A DNA stretch of 62,111 nt from Sphaeroforma sirkka. Lineage: Eukaryota; Opisthokonta; Ichthyosporea; Ichthyophonida. The notes below the pieces were generated by a model. That model searched no databases, was not told the origin of the DNA, and worked only from the letters and a program-made list of their open reading frames with translations. A program made the translations under genes and the position numbers. The stretch spans positions 1 to 62,111 of the forward strand of contig LUCW03000133.1 in assembly GCA_001586965.3 (NCBI GenBank). The letters are read 5' to 3'. Below are positions 28,501-38,530 of the stretch, piece after piece; the first letter of the stretch is position 1, and each line of letters begins with the position of its first letter.

Positions 28501-31490
28501 GATTGAAATATTTGCAGTGCGTGACCGATCAAGTCTATATATCGTTGGCCAACGGCTAAGAAACCTTCTATCTGGGCTCTTCTGGTTCGTACCTATACGG
28601 ATTGAAATATTTGCAGTGCGTGACCGATCTAGTCTATATATCGTTGGCCAACGGCTAAGAAACCTTCTATCTGGGCTCTTCTGGTTCGTACCTATACGGA
28701 TTGAAATATTTGCAGTGCGTGACCGGGCAAGTCTATATATCGTTGGCCAACGGCTAAGAAACCTTCTATCTGGGCTCTTCTGGTTCGTACCTATACGGAT
28801 TGAAATATTTGCAGTGCGTGACCATCTAGTCTATATATCGTTGGCCAACGGCTAAGAAACCTTCTATCTGGGCTCTTCTGGTTCGTACCTATACGGATTG
28901 AAATATTTGCAGTGCGTGACCGATCAAGTCTATATATCGTTGGCCAACGGCTAAGAAACCTTCTATCTGGGCTCTTCTGGTTCGTACCTATACGGATTGA
29001 AATATTTGCAGTGCGTGACCGATCAAGTCTATATATCGTTGGCCAACGGCTAAGAAACCTTCTATCTGGGCTCTTCTGGTTCGTACCTATACGGATTGAA
29101 ATATTTGCAGTGCGTGACCGGGCAAGTCTATATATCGTTGGCCAACGGCTAAGAAACCTTCTATCTGGGCTCTTCTGGTTCGTACCTATACGGATTGAAA
29201 TATTTGCAGTGCGTGACCGATCAAGTCTATATATCGTTGGCCAACGGCTAAGAAACCTTCTATCTGGGCTCTTCTGGTTCGTACCTATACGGATTGAAAT
29301 ATTTGCAGTGCGTGACCGGGCAAGTCTATATATCGTTGGCCAACGGCTAAGAAACCTTCTATCTGGGCTCTTCTGGTTCGTACCTATACGGATTGAAATA
29401 TTTGCAGTGCGTGACCGATCAAGTCTATATATCGTTGGCCAACGGCTAAGAAACCTTCTATCTGGGCTCTTCTGGTTCGTACCTATACGGATTGAAATAT
29501 TTGCAGTGCGTGACCGATCAAGTCTATATATCGTTGGCCAACGGCTAAGAAACCTTCTATCTGGGCTCTTCTGGTTCGTACCTATACGGATTGAAATATT
29601 TGCAGTGCGTGACCGATCAAGTCTATATATCGTTGGCCAACGGCTAAGAAACCTTCTATCTGGGCTCTTCTGGTTCGTACCTATACGGATTGAAATATTT
29701 GCAGTGCGTGACCGATCTAGTCTATATATCGTTGGCCAACGGCTAAGAAACCTTCTATCTGGGCTCTTCTGGTTCGTACCTATACGGATTGAAATATTTG
29801 CAGTGCGTGACCGGGCAAGTCTATATATCGTTGGCCAACGGCTAAGAAACCTTCTATCTGGGCTCTTCTGGTTCGTACCTATACGGATTGAAATATTTGC
29901 AGTGCGTGACCGATCAAGTCTATATATCGTTGGCCAACGGCTAAGAAACCTTCTATCTGGGCTCTTCTGGTTCGTACCTATACGGATTGAAATATTTGCA
30001 GTGCGTGACCGATCTAGTCTATATATCGTTGGCCAACGGCTAAGAAACCTTCTATCTGGGCTCTTCTGGTTCGTACCTATACGGATTGAAATATTTGCAG
30101 TGCGTGACCGGGCAAGTCTATATATCGTTGGCCAACGGCTAAGAAACCTTCTATCTGGGCTCTTCTGGTTCGTACCTATACGGATTGAAATATTTGCAGT
30201 GCGTGACCGATCAAGTCTATATATCGTTGGCCAACGGCTAAGAAACCTTCTATCTGGGCTCTTCTGGTTCGTACCTATACGGATTGAAATATTTGCAGTG
30301 CGTGACCGATCTAGTATATATATCGTTGGCCAACGGCTAAGAAACCTTCTATCTGGGCTCTTCTGGTTCGTACCTATACGGATTGAAATATTTGCAGTGC
30401 GTGACCGATCTAGTCTATATATCGTTGGCCAACGGCTAAGAAACCTTCTATCTGGGCTCTTCTGGTTCGTACCTATACGGATTGAAATATTTGCAGTGCG
30501 TGACCGATCTAGTCTATATATCGTTGGCCAACGGCTAAGAAACCTTCTATCTGGGCTCTTCTGGTTCGTACCTATACGGATTGAAATATTTGCAGTGCGT
30601 GACCGATCAAGTCTATATATCGTTGGCCAACGGCTAAGAAACCTTCTATCTGGGCTCTTCTGGTTCGTACCTATACGGATTGAAATATTTGCAGTGCGTG
30701 ACCGGGCAAGTCTATATATCGTTGGCCAACGGCTAAGAAACCTTCTATCTGGGCTCTTCTGGTTCGTACCTATACGGATTGAAATATTTGCAGTGCGTGA
30801 CCGATCAAGTCTATATATCGTTGGCCAACGGCTAAGAAACCTTCTATCTGGGCTCTTCTGGTTCGTACCTATACGGATTGAAATATTTGCAGTGCGTGAC
30901 CGGGCAAGTCTATATATCGTTGGCCAACGGCTAAGAAACCTTCTATCTGGGCTCTTCTGGTTCGTACCTATACGGATTGAAATATTTGCAGTGCGTGACC
31001 GGGCAAGTCTATATATCGTTGGCCAACGGCTAAGAAACCTTCTATCTGGGCTCTTCTGGTTCGTACCTATACGGATTGAAATATTTGCAGTGCGTGACCG
31101 GGCAAGTCTATATATCGTTGGCCAACGGCTAAGAAACCTTCTATCTGGGCTCTTCTGGTTCGTACCTATACGGATTGAAATATTTGCAGTGCGTGACCGA
31201 TCTAGTCTATATATCGTTGGCCAACGGCTAAGAAACCTTCTATCTGGGCTCTTCTGGTTCGTACCTATACGGATTGAAATATTTGCAGTGCGTGACCGAT
31301 CTAGTCTATATATCGTTGGCCAACGGCTAAGAAACCTTCTATCTGGGCTCTTCTGGTTCGTACCTATACGGATTGAAATATTTGCAGTGCGTGACCGGGC
31401 AAGTCTATATCTCGTTGGCCAACGGCTAAGAAAACTTCTATCTTTGGGCTCTTCTGGTTCGTACCTATACGGATTGAAATATTTGCAGTC
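16546..31490 (+). repeat. Satellite sub-domain III: three linker variants interspersed
   Basis: From about 16.7 kb units alternate irregularly among GATCTAGTC, GGGCAAGTC and GATCAAGTC linkers, with TTCGTACC in nearly all units. GATCAAGTC becomes commoner after about 25 kb. Small indels recur: an extra TA near 19,331 and 19,828, a duplicated CTATAC near 20,969, a shortened palindrome near 20,826, a 3-bp loss near 21,331, and an extra T near 24,333. No fixed higher-order period is apparent. The last recognisable units (31,380-31,490) already carry point changes such as AAAACTTC and CTTTGGGC. Confidence 0.85.
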
Positions 31491-31960
31491 GTGACTATTC
31501 TATATATCGTTGGCCAACGGCTAAGAACCTTCTATCCTCTTCTGGTTCGTACCTATACCGTTTGAAATATTTCTGGTGCTCTTCTATATTCGTTGGCCAA
31601 CGGCTAAGAAACCTTCTATTGGGCTACTATACCGTTTGAAATATTTTCAGTCTTATTCTTTGGCCAACGGCAGGAAGGAACTGTGCTTTGGGCTATCTTA
31701 GTACCTATATGAAATATTTCGTTGGCCTGCTTTGGGCTATTCTTGTTCGTACCTATACCGTTTGAAATATTTGCAGTGCGTGAGTCTAGTCTATTCGTTG
31801 GCCAACGGCTAAGAAGACCTGTGCTTTGGGCTATTCTTGTTCGTACCTATACCGTTTGAAATATTTTGCAGTGCGTCTTATTCTTGGACATCGTTGGCAA
31901 GGAAGAACTGTGCTTTGGGCTATTCTTGTTCGTACCTATACCGTTTGAAATATTTTCAGT
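31491..31960 (+). repeat. Hybrid transition zone between 99-bp and 80-bp satellites
   Basis: Units here combine features of both arrays and vary in length. At 31,741-31,880 a unit has the 99-bp-type GCAGTGCGTGA block and GTTGGCCAACGGCTAAG, followed by the 80-bp-type CTGTGCTTTGGGCTATTC and ACCGTTTGAAATATT. Others, at 31,500-31,680, are deleted for part of the body. The gradual change shows that the two satellites are homologous and that this is the decayed edge of the 99-bp array. Confidence 0.85.
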
Positions 31961-34900
31961 CTTATTCTTGGACAACGGCAGGAGGAACTGTGCTTTGGGC
32001 TATTCTTGTTCGTACCTATACCGTTTGAAATATTTTCAGTCTTATTCTTGGACAACGGCAGGAAGAACTGTATTTGGGCTATTCTTGTTCGTACCTATAC
32101 CGTTTGAAATATTTTCGTGAGTCTTATTCTTGGACAACGTTGGCAAGGAAGAACTGTGCTTTGGGCTATTCTTGTTCGTACCTATACCGTTTGAAATATT
32201 TTCAGTCTTATTCTTGGACAACGGCAGGAAGAACTGTGCTTTGGGCTATTCTTGTTCGTACCTATACCGTTTGAAATATTTTCTAGTCTATTCTTGGCCA
32301 ACGGCAGGAAGAACTGTGCTTTGGGCTATACTTGTTCGTACCTATACCGTTTGAAATATTTCTAGTCCTTATTCTTGGCCAACGGCAGGAAGAACTGTGC
32401 TTTGGGCTATTCTTGTTCGTACCTATACCGTTTGAAATATTTTCAGTCTTATTCTTGGACAACGGCAGGAGGAACTGTGCTCGTTTATTCTTGTTCGTAC
32501 CTATACCGTTTGAAATATTTTCAGTCTTATTCTTGGTTAACGGCAGGAAGAACTGTGCTTTGGGCTATTCTTGTTCGTACGTATACCATTTGAAATATTT
32601 TCAGTCTTATTCTTGGACAACGGCAGGAAGAACTGTGCTTTGGGCTATTCTTGTTCGTACCTATACCGTTTGAAATATTTTCAGTAGTCTTATTCTTGGC
32701 CAACGGCAGGAAGAACTGTGCTTTGGGCTATTCTTGTTCGTACCTATACCGTTTGAAATATTTCTATTTCTAGTCCTATTCTTGGCCAACGGCAGGAAGA
32801 ACTGTGCTTTGGGCTATTCTTGTTCATACCTATACCGTTTGAAATATTTCTAGTCTTATTCTTGGACAACGGCAGGAGGAACTGTGCTTTGGGCTATTCT
32901 TGTTCGTACCTATACCGTTTGAAATATTTCTAGTCCTATTTTTGGCCAACGGCAGGAAGAACTGTGCTTTGGGCTATACTTGTTCGTACCTATACCATTT
33001 GAAATATTTTCAGTCTTATTCTTGGCCAACGTTGGCAGAGGAACTGTGCTTTGGGCTATACTTGTTCGTACCTATACCGTTTGAAATATTTCTAGTACTA
33101 TTCTTGGCCAACGGCAGGAAGAACTGTGCTTTGGGCTATACTTGTTCATACCTATACCGTTTGAAATATTTTCAGTCTTATTCTTGGACAACGGCAGGAG
33201 GAACTGTGCTTTGGGCTATTCTTGTTCGTACCTATACCGTTTGAAATATTTTCAGTCTTATTCTTGGACAACGGCAGGAGGAACTGTGCTTTGGGCTATT
33301 CTTGTTCGTACTTATACCGTTTGAAATATTTTCAGTCTTATTCTTGGATAACGGCAGGAAGAACTGTGCTTTGGGCTATACTTGTTCGTACCTATACCAT
33401 TTGAAATATTTTCAGTCTTATTCTTGGACAACGGCAGGAAGAACTGTGCTTTGGGCTATTCTTGTTCGTACCTATACCGTTTGAAATATTTTCAGTCTTA
33501 TTCTTGGACAACGGCAGGAGGAACTGTGCTTTGGGCTATTCTTGTTCGTTCCTATACCGTTTGAAATATTTCTAGTCCTATTCTTGGCCAACGGCAGGAA
33601 GAACTGTGCTTTGGGCTATACTTGTTCGTACCTATACCGTTTGAAATATTTCTAGTCCTTTTCTTGGCCAACGGCAGGAGGAAGAACTGTGCTTTGGGCT
33701 ATACTTGTTCATACCTATACCGTTTGAAATATTTTCAGTCTTATTCTTGGACAACGGCAGGAGGAACTGTGCTTTGGGCTATTCTTGTTCGTACCTATAC
33801 CGTTTGAAATATTTTCAGTCTTATTCTTGGATAACGGCAGGAAGAACTGTGCTTTGGGCTATACTTGTTCGTACCTATACCATTTGAAATATTTTCAGTC
33901 TTATTCTTGGACAACGGCAGGAAGAACTGTGCTTTGGGCTATTCTTGTTCGTACCTATACCGTTTGAAATATTTTCAGTCTTATTCTTGGACAACGGCAG
34001 GAGGAACTGTGCTTTGGGCTATTCTTGTTCGTTCCTATACCGTTTGAAATATTTCTAGTCCTTTTCTTGGCCAACGGCAGGAAGAACTGTGCTTTGGGCT
34101 ATACTTGTTCGTACCTATACCGTTTGAAATATTTCTAGTCCTTTTCTTGGCCAACGGCAGGAAGAACTGTGCTTTGGGCTATACTTGTTCGTACCTATAC
34201 CGTTTGAAATATTTTCAGTCTTATTCTTGGACAACGGCAGGAAGAACTGTGCTTTGGGCTATTCTTGTTTGTACCTATACCGTTTGAAATATTTTCAGTC
34301 TTATTCTTGGACAACGGCAGGAGGAACTGTGCTTTGGGCTATTCTTGTTCGTTCCTATACCGTTTGAAATATTTCTAGTCCTATTCTTGGCCAACGGCAG
34401 GAAGAACTGTGCTTTGGGCTATACTTGTTCGTACCTATACCGTTTGAAATATTTCTAGTCCTTTTTCTTGGCCAACGGCAGGAAGAACTGTGCTTTGGGC
34501 TATACTTGTTCACCTACCTATACCGTTTGAAATATTTCTAGTCCTTTTTCTTGGCCAACGGCAGGAAGAACTGTGCTTTGGGCTATACTTGTTCGTACCT
34601 ATACCGTTTGAAATATTTTCAGTCTTATTCTTGGATAACGGCAGGAAGAACTGTGCTTTGGGCTATTCTTGTTCGTACCTATACCGTTTGAAATATTTCC
34701 AGTCTTATTCTTGGACAACGGCAGGAGGAACTGTGCTTTGGGCTATTCTTGTTCGTACCTATACCGTTTGAAATATTTTCAGTCTTATTCTTGGACAACG
34801 GCAGGAGGAACTGTGCTTTGGGCTATTCTTGTTCGTACCCTATACCGTTTGAAATATTTCTAGTCCTATTCTTGGCCAACGGCAGGAAGAACTGTGCTAT

Positions 34901-35185
34901 GGGCTATACTTTTTCGTACCTATACCGTTTGAAATATTTCTAGTCGTATTCTTGGCCAACGGCAGGAGGAACTGTGCTTTGGGCTATTCTTGTTCGTACC
35001 TATACCGTTTGAAATATTTCCAGTCTTATTCTTGGACAACGGCAGAAGGAACTGTGCTTTGGGCTATTCTTGTTCGTACCTATACCGTTTGAAATATTTT
35101 CAGTCTTATTCTTGGACAACGGCAGGAGGAACTGTGCTTTGGGCTATTCTTGTTCGTACCTATACCGTTTGAAATATTTTCAGTC
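31961..35185 (+). repeat. 80-bp tandem satellite array (about 40 units)
   Basis: The unit begins CTTATTCTTGGACAACGG and contains GAACTGTGCTTTGGGC, TTGTTCGTACCTATACC and GTTTGAAATATTTTCAG. It aligns along its length to the 99-bp unit but lacks most of the GCGTGACC-linker block. Two sub-types occur: one with TTGGACAACGG and TTTTCAGTC, the other with TTGGCCAACGG and TTTCTAGTC. Because 80 is not a multiple of 3, open frames last only about 60 codons, so there is no coding signal. The array stops at about 35,185, where retrotransposon sequence begins. Confidence 0.95.
33302..34267 (+). repeat. 483-bp higher-order repeat inside the 80-bp array
   Basis: Three diagnostic variants recur at the same spacing. 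GGATAACGG is at 33,346 and 33,829, CATTTG is at 33,398 and 33,881, and GTTCCTATAC is at 33,548 and 34,031, each 483 bp apart (five 80-bp units plus one of 83 bp carrying an extra GGA near 33,678). A third GTTCCTATAC follows 320 bp later at 34,351. The block was therefore duplicated as a multi-unit segment. Confidence 0.85.
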
Positions 35186-35190
35186 AGACT

Positions 35191-36365
35191 TGAAGAATAT
35201 AATTGTTCTTGCGTCTGGACTCCAGTGGCATCGGGATGTAGTCCACTTGAATATGGTCCCACGGGTAGCGTGCATCGATGCTAATCATCGGGTGGAAACC
35301 TTTACGAAGTGTGTCCTGTCCCAAACATGTGCCACATTGCCGCTTAACCTCCGTGGCTAACTCAAGTGCCCCTGGCCAAACGTAACCGTTCTGACGAAGT
35401 TGTTGGACTGTGTCCGCCGCCCCATGATGTCCTTGTTCGTGTTGCGCTTGCGTGAGTTGCGTACGACGCTGTTTCTCCGTCGGACTCGCTTGTGCAAACG
35501 CCGGTTGACCCTCTGCATCTGCCAGTGCCACTGAGATTTCTCGCGCGGTGTCTAAGCACATGACATATTTTGTATGCTTTGGTTCTGCATAACCAAGTCG
35601 CTGTGAAAACAGCGGGTTCAGTTTGGATCCATTGGGAGGACCCACCCGTGCTACTACGGTATGACCCCATGGTGTCTTCCCACATGCGTACTTAGCGTAC
35701 TTGAGGAACGTGTGTGGTGTCCGTGGTACCAGCACCGGTTCTGTCTGCAATAACTGCTTGAACAGGACGAACCATGGTGCTCTTGGTACCCATGGTAGAC
35801 ATACTGTGGCCCGTGCGCCGTCGGCTCGTATTTTGCGTAACATCCTGTGTATCTGTTCCCAAGGCCGGTTCATCCATCCATCGACTATCGACCAGTCGTG
35901 GGCAAACGCTCCTTCCCCATCATCCTTCGTCCAGAACCGAGGAAGCTGAGCATTGGTTGGGTCCGCCAGTACATCTATGTCATTCGGTCCAAAGTGTTGT
36001 TGCGCTTGTTCAAAGTAACTAGGGAATAACTGCCAGCCGTCTGAAAACATTATTTCGAGTTCGTCCTGCTCCGCTGTCCCCTCGTGTACTCTACTTAACA
36101 TGTCCGGGAGCACATTTGTCTCTCCTGGTATATGCGATATGGTAAAGTTGAATGGCGCGATGATATGATGCCATCTCTGAAGCATCGGATTAAGCTTGAG
36201 CTGTGTGTTCATATACACATGGGCCTTGTGGTCCGTGAAGACCGCAAACCGTTGCCCATCCAAGTATTCCCTGAAATGTGTCAGTCCATATACCAATGCC
36301 AGTAACTCCTTCATAGGTGTGGCGTAGTTCTGTTGCGCATGGTTCAGAGTCTTACTAAAGAACAT
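35191..36365 (-). pseudogene. RNase H / methyltransferase-like / integrase N-terminus fragment
   Basis: An open frame of about 390 codons matches residues 41 to about 431 of the 766-residue polyprotein at 57,932-60,232. It starts in RNase H (FFSKTLNHAQQNYATPMKE; FTDHKAHVYM, where the other copies have KAL). It continues through the adenine-methyltransferase-like linker and the integrase zinc finger (QHEQGHHGAADT ... CGTCLGQ). It ends just after the first integrase aspartate (VDYIPMP) at the satellite junction. The methyltransferase signature is damaged: NPPW in the other copies reads NRPW here (35,859-35,870). A decayed copy, not a functional gene. Confidence 0.9.
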
Positions 36366-36790
36366 TAAGTAATGTTTCTTACCGTTGACCCATTGGAATA
36401 GCGCTCCCCTAAACCGTAATCGTTAGCGTCGGTTCCCAAGTTCAAAGGAATGCCGTCGACCGGAAAGTGTAACGCCACAGCATTCACCACTGCGTCCTTC
36501 ATTGCCTGCCACGCCTGTGCATGTCTCTCCTTCCCAACGATCACCTATCAACTCCTTCTTGACGTTGCCTTCCGCATCAAATGTCGGTACCGCAAGGAGA
36601 GGAAGATTAACAGTCGTTGGTGTCGTTCGTTTCGCAATCACCAAATCCGTCAACCACTTCTTCACTTGTTCATCCACATAGGGGAGCCATCGATCATGGG
36701 TTACTGGGATGGTTACCTCACTCCCTTCCAGACGACAGCGCGCGTTGTCGGCAATTTTCGCATTGGCTTCCAAATCAAATCCTGTGCCAA
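36366..36790 (-). pseudogene. Protease-RT linker fused to pre-RNase H by internal deletion
   Basis: Residues matching the region before the RT palm (WLPYVDEQVKKWLTDLV, NLPLLAVPTFDAEGNVKK) run directly into ELIGDRWE, which lies downstream of the RT in the plus-strand copy. The missing interval corresponds to 57,231-57,862, about 632 bp, and removes the whole RT catalytic core including the YIDD box. The join, at about 36,554-36,557, has a shared AAGG. A further loss of about 45 bp follows PVTH. A frameshift then separates this segment from the RNase H frame. Confidence 0.88.
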
Positions 36791-36970
36791 TGTAGTAAAA
36801 GTCCCCTTAAACCACTATCAGTGTGGAGTTAGAATTAGTTTACAATTAATTCACACGAGGTGAATTATTTGTAGACCAAGTAGACAATCAAATATAAGAA
36901 TAAATACACCGCACTGAGCCTCAGGAGGACTCAGTAGGTTTTAGTATCGTATTTTGATGTGTTTACTACA
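36791..36970 (+). repeat. 5' LTR of element B
   Basis: The repeat begins TGTAGTAAAAGTCC and ends TGTTTACTACA, so it has TGTAGT...ACTACA inverted ends. It recurs at 45,508. A TATA-like stretch (AAATATAAGAATAAATA, about 36,890-36,906) and, downstream of it, an imperfect stem-loop (ACTGAG-CCTC-AG-GAGG-ACTCAGT) are visible. Both fit the promoter/R region of an LTR (inference). Confidence 0.92.
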
Positions 36971-37219
36971 TTTTTACGACTAGTTACTTTAGGTGTATTA
37001 TTCGATTTTATCTCGAGGATAATAGTGGACGGAGAAATTCGTTTTATTGACAAATTACAGGAGTTGATCTCCCTCAGAACCGGATAGCTGAAAGGAGCTT
37101 ACAAATTACGACAGGAGCAAAGCCTTCCGAGGACAGATAAGTGAAAAGAAAACCCCCCACCTTCCGTTTTGCTCGGTTTGATACGTTTGTGTGATTTTCT
37201 TATATATATATATACATAT

Positions 37220-37449
37220 TGTGCAGATTTTTATTAATATTATAAATCTAGAGCAAATTGGAGTGATAAGTAATATATGCAGAAATTAACAGGGTGTCCA
37301 GTTTATTTAGCTGATGAGCATTTTTTTCGTCTTCTTTTTTTTCTTCTTCTTTTTTTTTTTTTTTTTCTAGAACAAATAGTTATCCGACCACCTGGTCGAA
37401 TACTACTACTTCTATTTAATATATATATATTTATATTTTATGCAGATTT

Positions 37450-37493
<44 letters not shown>

Positions 37494-37640
37494 ATAATAA
37501 TAAGTTAAATCTAGAGCAAATTGGAGTGATTAGTAATATATGCAGAAATTAACAGGTGCCCAGTTTATGTATCTGATGAGCATTTTTTTTTTTTATATTT
37601 CTATAGATTAATTAGTCATCCGACCATTTCGCAACAACAA
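37220..37640 (+). repeat. Imperfect tandem duplication of about 240-260 bp
   Basis: The segment AAATCTAGAGCAAATTGGAG followed by TATGCAGAAATTAACAGG occurs at 37,244 and again at 37,507. In both copies it is followed by CCAGTTTAT, GATGAGCATTTTTT and, later, ATCCGACCA (37,382 and 37,618). Offsets differ because the poly-T and TA tracts between them differ in length. Confidence 0.85.
37452..37491 (+). repeat. (TA)n microsatellite
   Basis: About 40 bp of uninterrupted alternating A and T. It lies in the first-to-second copy interval of the leader duplication. Confidence 0.95.
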
Positions 37641-38326
37641 TTCAATCTTCTTTTGATTTTTTAATCCATCTTCGGTCCGAAAATCCAGATACTTCAATTC
37701 TAATGCGACTTTTCAGGCCGTCGTTGGCAATCAAGGCCTCCCTCTGACTAATTAGCAGCCCATAGGACGTTTGAACAATGTTTTGACTAGCCTAGTCAGT
37801 CCACACAACACGAACATGATGCAGTATCGCAGTTAGGGGTATAGGAGAACGTAATTTTTGGCGAGAGAAGGTCGATATGGCAGATTTTCATAGGTGTGGG
37901 CGAGTACAGCGACGACAATGGGTAGATAGAGGTGATCAAGAAAAGCAGGTAGCAATGTAGAGTCGACAGTGTCAGGCGACGTAGAATGGAAACGTGTGAA
38001 ACGCAGAGACAGGTAGGAGCAGAAGAGGAGCTAGGCACAGTTTGGGAGAAACTGAGACAGAAAGAATGCGATTTCAACTCGTATTTTCAACAAATATCAA
38101 CTACTGGAGCAAGTTTTGGTAATCAATTGGCTAGACGAAAAGACTGGCATGGTTAGAAGATCGATTTTTTCGAAAATATCTCGAGTCGAATGTTCGACAT
38201 CGTTGCATGCGCGAACTTCGATGGTCACGAAAGCATAGAAAAAAAATATATCACGGGGAGTATTGAACCCACGACCAACACACAACTAGAAGACATATTT
38301 AACCGATGTTACAAGACAGAATATAT

Positions 38327-38330
<4 letters not shown>

Positions 38331-38365
<35 letters not shown>
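38331..38365 (+). repeat. (AT)n microsatellite
   Basis: About 35 bp of alternating A and T in the leader of element B. Confidence 0.95.
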
Positions 38366-38366
<1 letters not shown>

Positions 38367-38399
38367 TTAAATTTCCATTCTAGAGAGGAAGAAGTCAAA

Positions 38400-38530
38400 G
38401 TAAGTGAAAGTCAAGTAGTATGGTACGGTTGAATGGTTGTTGGTGAAAAGCAGGAAGTCAACGTAAGTGAATTAGCCGTAGGACCAGCAATAGCATGGTA
38501 CGGTTGTATGATTGTTGGTGAAAACTAAAG
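38400..38530 (+). repeat. 74-bp tandem pair in the B leader
   Basis: TGGTACGGTTGAATGGTTG with TTGGTGAAAA, at about 38,421-38,450, recurs with two changes at about 38,495-38,523. Both copies are preceded by GTAAGTGAA. The unit is about 74 bp. Confidence 0.8.

Larger units (their letters stand above)
1..31490 (+). repeat. 99-bp tandem satellite array (about 318 units)
   Basis: The same unit repeats head to tail with a period of exactly 99 bp, interrupted only by rare small indels. Each unit has a constant body, with the palindrome CGTTGGCCAACG, the block GGGCTCTTCTGG and the block GGATTGAAATATTTGCAG, and a variable linker just after GCGTGACC. The common linkers are GATCTAGTC, GGGCAAGTC and GATCAAGTC, and a second variable site reads TTCGTACC or TTCATACC. 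The left end lies outside the window; the right end decays at about 31,490. Because 99 is divisible by 3 and one frame on each strand lacks a stop, very long open frames arise that I do not regard as genes. No transposase, RNA gene or promoter is visible. A heterochromatic or centromeric satellite is the likely identity (inference). Confidence 0.97.
35191..36790 (-). mobile_element. Truncated 3' half of Ty3/gypsy element A-minus
   Basis: Read on the minus strand, this is the pol part of the same element family as the plus-strand copy at 49,884-61,249. It runs from the protease/RT linker (36,790) to the start of the integrase core (35,191). There the sequence switches within a few bases to the 80-bp satellite, so the rest of the integrase, the chromodomain, the 3' UTR and the 3' LTR are absent. 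The other half of this copy lies at 45,705-49,630, beyond the inserted element B. Internal deletions and frameshifts show that it is dead. Confidence 0.9.

Noticed and set aside
16546..31490. A strict higher-order repeat in sub-domain III
   Set aside because: Two units with an extra TA lie 497 bp apart (about 19,319 and 19,816), but the linker order around them differs, and no fixed period was found by eye.
79..31494. Very long open frames on both strands across the 99-bp array as repeat-protein genes
   Set aside because: They follow from a stop-free unit whose length is a multiple of 3. They start and end at random indels, occur on both strands at once, and vary mostly at amino-acid-changing sites.
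31837..35172. Overlapping frames of about 60 codons in the 80-bp array
   Set aside because: They recur every 80 bp only because the unit lacks stops for two periods. There is no start context or conserved function.
1..35185. CRISPR array
   Set aside because: Units are contiguous with no unique spacers, and there are no cas genes. The unit lengths of 99 and 80 bp and the eukaryotic retroelements exclude it.
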